From Paracoccaceae bacterium (GTDB lineage Bacteria > Pseudomonadota > Alphaproteobacteria > Rhodobacterales > Rhodobacteraceae), in contig JABGTH010000157.1 in NCBI GenBank assembly GCA_018647275.1, positions 1-6,399 of the forward strand: 6,399 bases of DNA, read 5' to 3'. The notes under the pieces are model-generated. The model searched no databases. It was not told the origin of the DNA and worked only from the letters and a program-made list of their open reading frames with translations. Below are positions 1-5,168 of the stretch, in pieces. Position 1 is the stretch's first letter; each line of letters starts with the position of its first letter. The translations under genes were made by a program, and so were the position numbers.

Positions 1-293
1 CTAACGAGCTCGCCGAAGTTTATTCAAACGATCACGTGACGCGCCTACGTGATTTTTTGGAGCAACGTCAATCCGAATTGCAACAATTCAACGAACGCTT
101 AGGGCAAGCCAAAATGGTAAGCACCGATTTTAAGCATTGGCTGCGCGAAATTGAATTGGAAGAGTTAGTTGCTGCGACCCAGTTAGAGCGCCTTCGTGAG
201 GAGCTCAAGGACGTCTTACCAGAATGGGGCATAAAAACAGTTGTGGGTGCAGACAACACCATTGTTGAGCTGACGCTGAAAGCTGCTGAATAA
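1..293 (+). CDS. 3' end of an unrecognised charged, helix-rich protein (partial)
   Basis: The frame is open from the window edge (first whole codon at 3) to TAA at 291-293, so 96 residues are visible. The GTG at 36 is only an internal codon, because the frame stays open upstream without a stop. The visible part is rich in Glu, Leu, Arg and Gln and has the heptad-like spacing of a coiled coil over about its first 70 residues. Examples are RLRDFLEQRQSELQQF and LERLREELKDVL. It ends with a short segment of likely beta character (GIKTVVGADNTIVELTL). No catalytic motif, signal peptide or membrane segment can be seen. I do not recognise the family. It lies 49 bases before radA on the same strand and could share its transcript. 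Its last codons (KAAE-stop) are identical in DNA to those of purF. That it is a real gene is fairly certain; its function is unknown. Confidence 0.75.
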   Translation, partial: NELAEVYSNDHVTRLRDFLEQRQSELQQFNERLGQAKMVSTDFKHWLREIELEELVAATQLERLREELKDVLPEWGIKTVVGADNTIVELTLKAAE

Positions 294-294
294 G
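277..294 (+). repeat. 18-base exact direct repeat, copy 1 (end of the first gene)
   Basis: TGAAAGCTGCTGAATAAG covers the last codons (KAAE-stop) of the first gene plus one base. The same 18 bases occur at the purF 3' end, in the same orientation and the same reading phase. The bases flanking the two copies differ. Confidence 0.7.
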
Positions 295-342
295 TGTCAA
301 TTAGGTTTTGACCCCACGCGATAGCTCAGGCACATAAGCGCT

Positions 343-1722
343 ATGGCAAAATCAACAACCACCTTCACATGTTCCGCCTGCGGCGCTAGCTCAACCAAAT
401 GGTCAGGCCGCTGCGATGGCTGTGGCGATTGGAATACAATCTCTGAGGACACTGGCCTTTCAACGTCAGGCCCAACCGGCAAGGCAAGTAAGTCCATTGG
501 TGCACGGCGTGGCAGCACAATTGAACTGACAGACCTTGCTACCGAAGAGGCCCCGCCTCCGCGCACGCACTCAGGTATGAATGAACTGGACCGTGTTTTA
601 GGCGGTGGCTTAGTTCCATCATCCGCAATTCTGGTGGGTGGCGATCCAGGAATCGGGAAATCAACTTTATTGCTACAAGCCGCGGCTCAGTTCGCCAATG
701 CTGGTTTAAAAACCATTTACGTGTCAGGCGAGGAGGCAAATGCCCAAGTGCGCATGCGCGCAAAACGCCTCAGTCTTGCCGATGCGCCCGTTAAACTTGC
801 AGCAGAAACAAACCTACGCAACATTTTAACTACGCTTGAGGTTGAAAAACCTCAACTGGTCATCATCGATTCCATTCAAACTATGTGGTCCGATACCGTC
901 GACAGCGCCCCAGGTTCTGTAAGCCAGGTGCGCAGTGCAGCCCATGAATTGACCACTTTTGCCAAGCGCAACGGTATTTCAGTTGTTTTGGTTGGGCATG
1001 TCACCAAAGATGGGCAAATCGCTGGCCCACGTGTCGTTGAGCACATGGTGGATACTGTTTTGTATTTCGAAGGCGAGCGTGGACATCAGTTCCGCATTCT
1101 TCGCGCCGTAAAGAACCGCTTTGGTCCATCCGACGAAATCGGTGTTTTTGAAATGACAGGCCGTGGTTTGTCCCAAGTCACCAATCCTTCTGCATTATTC
1201 CTAAGTGAGCGTGGTGAACCAAGCCCCGGATCAGTGGTGTTTGCAGGTGTTGAAGGCACACGGCCCGTTTTGGTCGAGATTCAAGCCCTCGTAGCACCAA
1301 GTCCCCACTCCCAACCGCGCAGAACTGTTGTGGGATGGGACGGCGGACGGTTGGCGATGATTTTAGCCGTTCTGGAATCACGATGTGGCATCCCATTTAC
1401 AGGCCTTGATGTATATTTGAATGTAGCGGGTGGCATGAAAATTAGTGAACCTGCAGCCGACTTGGCTGTTGCTGCGGCATTAGTCAGTGCGCGAGAAGAC
1501 TCAGCATTGCCAGACGGGGCTGTTGTTTTTGGAGAAATAAGTCTTTCTGGTGCCCTAAGACCGGCCCCACAGACCGAAAACAGGTTGAAAGAGGCGCAAA
1601 AACTTGGTTTTACATCGGCAATCGCGCCTACTGGCGGAAAGTCGATAGACGTGAGTGGCATATCCCTAAATCAAATGGGTGATTTGACTGCATTTGTTGG
1701 TGAAGTGTTCGGTGCTGGTTAA
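343..1722 (+). CDS. radA: DNA repair protein RadA (Sms), RecA-like ATPase
   Basis: RadA is a hexameric, DnaB-like ATPase that helps RecA-dependent recombination by driving branch migration and processing recombination intermediates in the cytoplasm. The 459 residues match the family's usual length (about 460). Visible parts in order are: an N-terminal zinc finger with Cys10, Cys13, Cys24 and Cys27; the Walker A loop GGDPGIGKST at 99-108 with Lys106; a Walker B strand LVIIDS with Asp176; the RadA signature KNRFG at 257-261; and a Lon-protease-like C-terminal domain from about 280. In the Lon-like domain the segment EPAADLA (369-375) has Ala where active Lon has its Ser, as is normal for RadA, so it is not expected to be a protease. 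The ATG at 343 puts the zinc finger at the usual distance from the N-terminus. No strong ribosome-binding site precedes it; the only purine patch is AGG at 328-330. cvpA follows after 26 bases. Confidence 0.97.
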   Translation: MAKSTTTFTCSACGASSTKWSGRCDGCGDWNTISEDTGLSTSGPTGKASKSIGARRGSTIELTDLATEEAPPPRTHSGMNELDRVLGGGLVPSSAILVGGDPGIGKSTLLLQAAAQFANAGLKTIYVSGEEANAQVRMRAKRLSLADAPVKLAAETNLRNILTTLEVEKPQLVIIDSIQTMWSDTVDSAPGSVSQVRSAAHELTTFAKRNGISVVLVGHVTKDGQIAGPRVVEHMVDTVLYFEGERGHQFRILRAVKNRFGPSDEIGVFEMTGRGLSQVTNPSALFLSERGEPSPGSVVFAGVEGTRPVLVEIQALVAPSPHSQPRRTVVGWDGGRLAMILAVLESRCGIPFTGLDVYLNVAGGMKISEPAADLAVAAALVSAREDSALPDGAVVFGEISLSGALRPAPQTENRLKEAQKLGFTSAIAPTGGKSIDVSGISLNQMGDLTAFVGEVFGAG

Positions 1723-1733
1723 GCATCGAAATC

Positions 1734-1739
1734 GAAAGG
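1734..1739 (+). promoter_or_regulatory. Ribosome-binding site of cvpA
   Basis: GAAAGG lies 9 bases before a TTG codon at 1749 and is the only good Shine-Dalgarno match in the radA-cvpA gap. It supports TTG as the start. The resulting N-terminus is also what I expect for this family. Confidence 0.55.
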
Positions 1740-1748
1740 CAGAAGACT

Positions 1749-2306
1749 TTGGATTTTACAATTATTGACGGCGTTGTAGCCATAGTTATCATTTTGTCAG
1801 CTTTGCTGGCCTATGGTCGTGGTTTGGTTCGAGAAATCATGGCAATCGTCGGATGGGTCGGAGCGGCCATTCTGGGCTTTATGTTCGCGCCACTCGTCGA
1901 ACCACTCGTGCGCGAAATACCTGTTGTTGGCGACATCATTGCCGACAGCTGTGAACTCAGCATCATTGGCGCATTTGCGATTGTCTTCTCACTTGCATTG
2001 ATCGTTATGTCTTTGTTCACTCCACTCTTTTCTTCGCTGATCCGCCGCTCTGCACTGGGTGGCTTGGATCAGGGCTTTGGATTTTTCTTTGGTGTCGTGC
2101 GTGGCCTTCTGCTCGTCGCAATCTCCTTCTTTGTTTATGACACAGTTATCACCGGTCAAGAATTTACAATCGTGGACGAAAGCCGCTCAGCTGCAGTGTT
2201 TGGTCGCTTCACGGCAGATATCCAAGAGCAAGAACCAGAGCAGGCACTTGGATGGATCACACAACAATACGAAAACCTAGTTGGCACCTGTGGCGCAGCA
2301 AATTAA
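1749..2306 (+). CDS. cvpA: CvpA family inner-membrane protein
   Basis: CvpA proteins are small inner-membrane proteins named for a role in colicin V production in E. coli. They have since been linked to envelope stress tolerance, but their biochemical activity is unknown. The 185 residues contain four hydrophobic segments at about 5-22, 28-49, 70-92 and 108-130, followed by a soluble acidic tail of about 50 residues. Family-typical features are the N-terminal IIDGVV, the charged turn RGLVRE (24-29) between the first two membrane segments, and the Gly-rich GGLDQGFGFFFGVVRG run (104-119) entering the fourth. The start is TTG at 1749, chosen for the GAAAGG site ahead of it; no in-frame ATG lies nearby. 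It is 26 bases after radA and precedes purF, an arrangement also known from the E. coli purF operon. A stem-loop begins within its stop codon. The family is clear; the exact role is not. Confidence 0.93.
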   Translation: MDFTIIDGVVAIVIILSALLAYGRGLVREIMAIVGWVGAAILGFMFAPLVEPLVREIPVVGDIIADSCELSIIGAFAIVFSLALIVMSLFTPLFSSLIRRSALGGLDQGFGFFFGVVRGLLLVAISFFVYDTVITGQEFTIVDESRSAAVFGRFTADIQEQEPEQALGWITQQYENLVGTCGAAN

Positions 2307-2333
2307 GCGGAAACATCCGCTTACAAAGCGGAT
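2305..2333 (+). repeat. Three-segment inverted repeat with two mutually exclusive hairpins
   Basis: AAGCGGA (2305-2311), TCCGCTT (2316-2322) and AAGCGGAT (2326-2333) follow each other closely. The middle segment can pair with the left one (7 bp, 4-base loop) or with the right one (8 bp with A2315, 3-base loop), but not with both. The left arm includes the last two bases of the cvpA stop codon. No T-run follows, so a standard intrinsic terminator is not supported. It may be an mRNA 3'-end stabiliser, a factor-dependent pause site or part of the purF leader. The repeat itself is seen directly; its role is unknown. Confidence 0.6.
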
Positions 2334-2344
2334 CTCGCGATGAT

Positions 2345-2390
2345 ACGAAATTAACACACGGAACTATCCAACAATAGATGATAGTTTCGT
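2345..2390 (+). repeat. Imperfect long hairpin in the purF leader
   Basis: AACTATC (2362-2368) can pair with GATAGTT (2380-2386) around an 11-base loop. An outer ACGA (2345-2348) can pair with TCGT (2387-2390), with an unpaired stretch on the left side only. It lies in the gap between cvpA and purF. It could be an RNA element or an operator-type inverted repeat; nothing in it is recognisable as a known riboswitch. Confidence 0.4.
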
Positions 2391-2393
2391 GAC

Positions 2394-2427
2394 AATTGCC
2401 CCTAATATGCGTAACAGGGGCACAATT
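2394..2427 (+). repeat. Hairpin shortly upstream of the purF ribosome-binding site
   Basis: GCCCCT (2398-2403) pairs with AGGGGC (2416-2421) across a 12-base loop. AATT (2394-2397) can continue the stem with AATT (2424-2427) after a 2-base bulge. It ends 14 bases before the AGGAG site, so it does not cover that site directly. It could be a transcript leader structure or a protein-binding palindrome. No T-run follows, so an intrinsic terminator is unlikely. Confidence 0.45.
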
Positions 2428-2441
2428 ACAGTTGACGGAAC

Positions 2442-2446
2442 AGGAG
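2442..2446 (+). promoter_or_regulatory. Ribosome-binding site that fixes the purF start
   Basis: AGGAG lies 7 bases before TTG at 2454, which is ideal spacing. The first in-frame ATG (2466) would be 19 bases away. This favours TTG as the start codon. Confidence 0.7.
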
Positions 2447-2453
2447 TAAACCT

Positions 2454-3923
2454 TTGTCCCAACATATGCCCCCCGCCCATCCCTTTGATGCTGATAAATT
2501 AAAGGAAGAATGTGGCGTCTTTGGTGTCATCGGAACAAAAGATGCGGCAAACTTTGTCGCCCTTGGCCTGCATGCGCTGCAGCACCGCGGACAAGAAGCT
2601 GGAGGAATCGTTAGTTATGACGACGAACACGGCTTTAACTCTGCACGCCGCTTTGGTTATGTACGTGACAACTTTACTTCTCAAAAAATTATGGAAACTT
2701 TGCCGGGGCCACTTTCAATCGGTCACGTGCGGTATTCCACTTCAGGCAACAAAGGCCAAACAGCGATCCGCGACGTACAGCCGTTTTTTGGCGAGTTCGC
2801 CCAGGGTGGCGCCGCGATAGCGCACAACGGCAATATTACCAACGCCAATGCGCTGCGTCGCGAATTGATCGAACGTGGCTCAATTTTCCAAAGCTCATCA
2901 GATAGCGAATGTATCATTCATTTGATGGCCCGTTCTATGCAGCGCAGCATTCCAGAACGTATGGAAGATGCATTGCGTCGTGTTGAAGGTGCCTTTTCTA
3001 TCGTTGCGATGACCCGCACCAAATTGATGGGTGTTCGTGATCCATTGGGTGTTCGCCCACTTGTCTTGGGCAAAATTGGCGATGGCTGGGCTCTTAGTTC
3101 AGAAACCTGTGCTCTTGATATCATTGGCGCAGAATTTGTCCGTGAAATCGAACCTGGCGAAATGGTTGTAATAAGCGAAAAGCATGGCGTTCAGAGCCAC
3201 TTCCCCTTCCGCCGGGTCGCACCACGGTTCTGTATCTTTGAGCACGTTTACTTCTCTCGCCCGGATAGCATCCTCGGGGGTCGCTCTGTTTATGAAACCC
3301 GTGAAGCGATTGGTCGCGAGTTGGCAAAAGAAGCACCAGTTGATGCTGATCTTGTTTGCCCTGTCCCTGACAGCGGTACGCCAGCAGCCATTGGCTATTC
3401 TCTTGAGTCAGGCATTCCATATGCGATGGGCATTATCCGCAACCAATACATGGGCCGCACGTTTATTGAACCTACAGAGCAAATCCGCAACATGGGTGTA
3501 CGCCTTAAGTTGAACGTGAACCGTGCTTTGGTCAAAGGCAAACGCATCATCTTGGTCGATGACTCTGTTGTACGCGGCACGACATCGCGTAAGATCAAAG
3601 AAATGATTTTGGACGCTGGCGCAGCCGAGGTGCACTTCCGTATTGCATCTCCTCCAACAGCATGGCCTTGTTTTTACGGTGTCGACACACCCCAGCGCGA
3701 CAAACTCCTGGCCGCAACGATGACCGAAGACGAAATGCGCGATCACCTGTCTGTTGATAGCCTTAAATTCATATCATTGGACGGTTTGTACCGTGCCGTT
3801 GGTGAAGAAAAAGGCCGCAACAAGAAGTGCCCACAATATTGCGATGCATGTTTCTCAGGCGAATATCCTGTGAAACCAACTGATAAGATTGAAGAAGGGT
3901 TTGAAATGAAAGCTGCTGAATAA
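2454..3923 (+). CDS. purF: Amidophosphoribosyltransferase (glutamine PRPP amidotransferase)
   Basis: PurF catalyses the first committed step of purine synthesis, using glutamine-derived ammonia to turn PRPP into 5-phosphoribosylamine. The 489 residues fit the Bacillus-type enzyme. An N-terminal glutaminase domain begins at Cys20 (EECGVFG), the expected nucleophile once a propeptide of about 19 residues is removed. HVRYST (91-96) and HNGN (124-127) are the usual glutamine-site motifs. The C-terminal phosphoribosyltransferase domain has the PRPP loop VDDSVVRGTTS (368-378). Cys260, Cys406, Cys463 and Cys466 match the four ligands of the oxygen-sensitive 4Fe-4S cluster of the B. subtilis enzyme, so a clustered, oxygen-labile enzyme is inferred. 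The TTG start is supported by AGGAG 7 bases upstream. The start separates it from cvpA by 147 bases of inverted repeats, so it may have its own promoter or leader control; I could not find a convincing -35/-10 pair. It ends in KAAE, with DNA identical to the end of the first gene. Confidence 0.97.
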   Translation: MSQHMPPAHPFDADKLKEECGVFGVIGTKDAANFVALGLHALQHRGQEAGGIVSYDDEHGFNSARRFGYVRDNFTSQKIMETLPGPLSIGHVRYSTSGNKGQTAIRDVQPFFGEFAQGGAAIAHNGNITNANALRRELIERGSIFQSSSDSECIIHLMARSMQRSIPERMEDALRRVEGAFSIVAMTRTKLMGVRDPLGVRPLVLGKIGDGWALSSETCALDIIGAEFVREIEPGEMVVISEKHGVQSHFPFRRVAPRFCIFEHVYFSRPDSILGGRSVYETREAIGRELAKEAPVDADLVCPVPDSGTPAAIGYSLESGIPYAMGIIRNQYMGRTFIEPTEQIRNMGVRLKLNVNRALVKGKRIILVDDSVVRGTTSRKIKEMILDAGAAEVHFRIASPPTAWPCFYGVDTPQRDKLLAATMTEDEMRDHLSVDSLKFISLDGLYRAVGEEKGRNKKCPQYCDACFSGEYPVKPTDKIEEGFEMKAAE

Positions 3924-3924
3924 G
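3907..3924 (+). repeat. 18-base exact direct repeat, copy 2 (end of purF)
   Basis: This is identical to bases 277-294. It covers the purF C-terminal codons KAAE-stop plus one base. The two copies are 3630 bases apart and bracket the radA-cvpA-purF block. Confidence 0.7.
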
Positions 3925-3956
3925 CTCTCTCACAAAAACCATTTCTACTGCCAGGT

Positions 3957-3986
3957 ACTGTCAGCATCTCATGTGATGCTGGCAGT
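3957..3986 (+). terminator. Stem-loop after purF, candidate transcript end
   Basis: ACTGTCAGCATC (3957-3968) pairs with GATGCTGGCAGT (3975-3986): 12 pairs including one G-U, around a 6-base loop. It begins 33 bases after the purF stop codon. ACTGCCAG at 3947-3954 is a perfect alternative partner for CTGGCAGT (3979-3986). No T-run follows, so this may be a factor-dependent end or an mRNA-protecting hairpin rather than a classic intrinsic terminator. Confidence 0.5.
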
Positions 3987-4388
3987 CTTGAAAACACAAA
4001 AAAACCTTTTCAAGACATTTCAAGCAATTGGCCACAAGCAGCTAAAACGCATTTCTACACGTTACGCGACCTAGTCCACGATGCGGCAAAAGTTGCAAAA
4101 ATTGGTGTCCTTACCGAATTATTAAAGTGGGGGAGCCTGCTTGGCTGCCAACGACATCCGGTATTGGATCAACTCTTCGCGCAAGTTGGTGCCAAAGCGG
4201 CCCGAAGCACTGGGCTTATTTCTCAACTGTAACTCAACGCTTCCGAAAACAATGCGCAACCTTACCCAACAAATTTTGAGTTTGATGGCAAACGATCTAT
4301 CCTGATGCCCCTCAATTGTCCCCTCCCTACCGATGCGCTCCATCACTGCGCCCATCTGAAGCTTACATATCACCGTACAAAAACTTGA
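3976..4388 (+). pseudogene. Frameshifted DUF1801 (YdhG/frataxin-like) gene relic
   Basis: No single frame is open here, but joining frames gives a full DUF1801-like protein. Block A (to about 4130) reads NWPQAAKTHFYTLRDLVHDA and ends TELLKWG. Block B (from 4133) reads EPAWLPTTSGIGSTLRASW, after the loss of one base at the G-run 4129-4133. Block C (from 4192) reads PKRPEALGLFLNCNSTLPKT, after the loss of one base near 4187-4191. Block D (from 4263) reads YPTNFEFDGKRSILMPL and ends HLKLTYHRTKT at TGA 4386-4388, after the loss of one base near 4261-4263. WGEP, the GST segment, FNC-like, FEFDG and LTYH are conserved marks of this family, recalled rather than searched. Block A has no ATG/GTG/TTG start. 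Restoring one A in the run 3998-4004 would join it to ATG 3976, giving about 138 residues, a normal length. The homology is firm from about 4026; the start is a guess. Some members bind iron (B. subtilis YdhG/Fra), but no function can be assigned to this copy. Sequencing error is the alternative. Confidence 0.82.
3985..4016 (+). terminator. Second stem-loop after purF
   Basis: GTCTTGAAAA (3985-3994) and TTTTCAAGAC (4007-4016) form a perfect 10-bp stem around a 12-base A-rich loop. It shares its first two bases with the preceding hairpin, so the two compete at their junction. The following ATTTCAAG is only weakly T-rich. A role in ending the purF transcript is inferred. It also overlaps the 5' part of the DUF1801 relic. 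Confidence 0.4.
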
Positions 4389-4419
4389 CCTTTGGACGAA
4401 TTCAACGCATCACGCGTGC

Positions 4420-5058
4420 ATGACAAAAACAGCTCTCATCACCGGCGCGTCTCGCGGCCTAGGTGCCGCACTCGCAATTGCGCTTTGCGACACGCATCAC
4501 ATCATCGCAGTAGGAAAAACTACGGGTGCACTCGAAGAACTGGATGATCGCATTCAAGTCAAAGGTAGTAGCGCGACACTTGCACCGATGGATGTGAACA
4601 ACGAAGATGCGATGGCCACCCTTTGCCGCGGCATCTATGATCGCTGGGGCAAACTTGATATGTGGCTTCATACCGCGATCCATGCCGCGCCACTGACACC
4701 AACATCCCATATCGATAGCAAAGATCTGGCAAAGTCGATCGCAGGCAACATCACAGCTACTGCGACGCTGATTTCCTTTGTTGCACCACTTCTTGGTCAA
4801 ACCGGACAAGCGGTCTTTTTTGACGATCCACGTGCTGGCCAACAGTTTTTTGGCAGTTACGGTGCCACCAAAGCCGCGCAAATCGCGCTTGCGCGCAGTT
4901 GGCAAGCTGAAACATCAACAAACGGACCAAAGGTTCACATCCTAACACCCGATCCAATGCCAACCGCAACTCGTGCGCGCTTCTTTCCGGGTGAAAATCG
5001 CGACGCCCTAAGCGATCCACAAGCTCAAGCAGCAAAAGTTCTTGCCGCTCTTGCTTGA
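4420..5058 (+). CDS. Atypical short-chain dehydrogenase/reductase (SDR) family protein
   Basis: This is a Rossmann-fold SDR of 212 residues, shorter than the usual 240-260. The cofactor loop TGASRGLG (8-15) is intact, so NAD(P) binding is likely, with Asp58 in APMDVN at the adenine-side position. The active-site YxxxK is present as Tyr147 and Lys151 (SYGATKAA), and Asn110 fits the helix-4 Asn of the catalytic tetrad. Two usual motifs are altered. The NNAG turn is replaced by HTAIHAAP (84-91). The Ser expected about 13 residues before Tyr lies in VFFDDPRAG, where Phe/Asp occur instead. Classic oxidoreductase activity is therefore uncertain, and the substrate is unknown. A conserved-looking tail RARFFPGENR follows. 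I recall similar proteins beside purF in Rhodobacteraceae. The start ATG places the Rossmann strand directly at the N-terminus. The ribosome-binding site is poor, with GGACGA 20 bases upstream. An 8-base palindrome CACGCGTG (4411-4418) abuts the start. The DUF1801 relic ends 31 bases before it. Confidence 0.88.
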   Translation: MTKTALITGASRGLGAALAIALCDTHHIIAVGKTTGALEELDDRIQVKGSSATLAPMDVNNEDAMATLCRGIYDRWGKLDMWLHTAIHAAPLTPTSHIDSKDLAKSIAGNITATATLISFVAPLLGQTGQAVFFDDPRAGQQFFGSYGATKAAQIALARSWQAETSTNGPKVHILTPDPMPTATRARFFPGENRDALSDPQAQAAKVLAALA

Positions 5059-5112
5059 GGCTTAATCGCAACGCACCCTCTTCAACGTACTTAAAAACTC
5101 CTGCCAGAGGCT

Positions 5113-5162
5113 CCCCCCCTTGCAGCGAGCCTTCCCCTTGCCTATCAAAAGTGTAAAGGGGG
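5113..5162 (+). promoter_or_regulatory. surE leader: ribosome-binding site with two complementary C-tracts
   Basis: The surE Shine-Dalgarno sequence AAAGGGGG (5155-5162) ends 6 bases before ATG 5169. Two upstream tracts can pair with it: CCCCCTT (5115-5121, 7 bp with 5156-5162) and CCCCTT (5134-5139, 6 bp with 5156-5161). GCCTATCA is directly repeated at 5140-5147 and 5162-5169. Either pairing would hide the ribosome-binding site, so translational control of surE-pcm is possible. The ribosome-binding site is well supported; the regulation is inference. Confidence 0.45.
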
Positions 5163-5168
5163 CCTATC

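Noticed and set aside
36..293. A complete 85-residue gene starting at GTG 36.
   Set aside because: The same frame stays open to the window edge with protein-like sequence and there is no ribosome-binding site before 36, so the gene most likely begins outside the window.
308..338. A possible radA promoter, TTGACC (308-313) with CATAAG (333-338).
   Set aside because: The spacing is 19 bases and the -10 match is poor. Transcription would begin at or just after the radA ATG, implying a leaderless or truncated message.
2389..2417. Possible purF promoter elements: GTGACA (2389-2394), TAATAT (2403-2408), TAACAG (2412-2417).
   Set aside because: No pair combines good matches with 16-18 base spacing, so none was listed as a feature.
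2305..2453. A purine riboswitch upstream of purF.
   Set aside because: The hairpins do not show the conserved three-way-junction core or paired loop sequences of the known purine aptamer.
4122..4373. An 83-residue minus-strand open frame starting at GTG in the region after purF.
   Set aside because: It lacks a placed ribosome-binding site, and its span is explained by the DUF1801 relic on the opposite strand, whose conserved motifs are far stronger evidence.
3924..4419. A tRNA, small RNA or mobile-element remnant in the region after purF.
   Set aside because: I saw no cloverleaf, terminal inverted repeats or transposase-like peptide. Most of the region is accounted for by the stem-loops and the DUF1801 relic.
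4459..4905. A 148-residue minus-strand open frame inside the SDR gene.
   Set aside because: It is antisense to conserved SDR motifs, with Cys/Arg-rich composition typical of a shadow frame.
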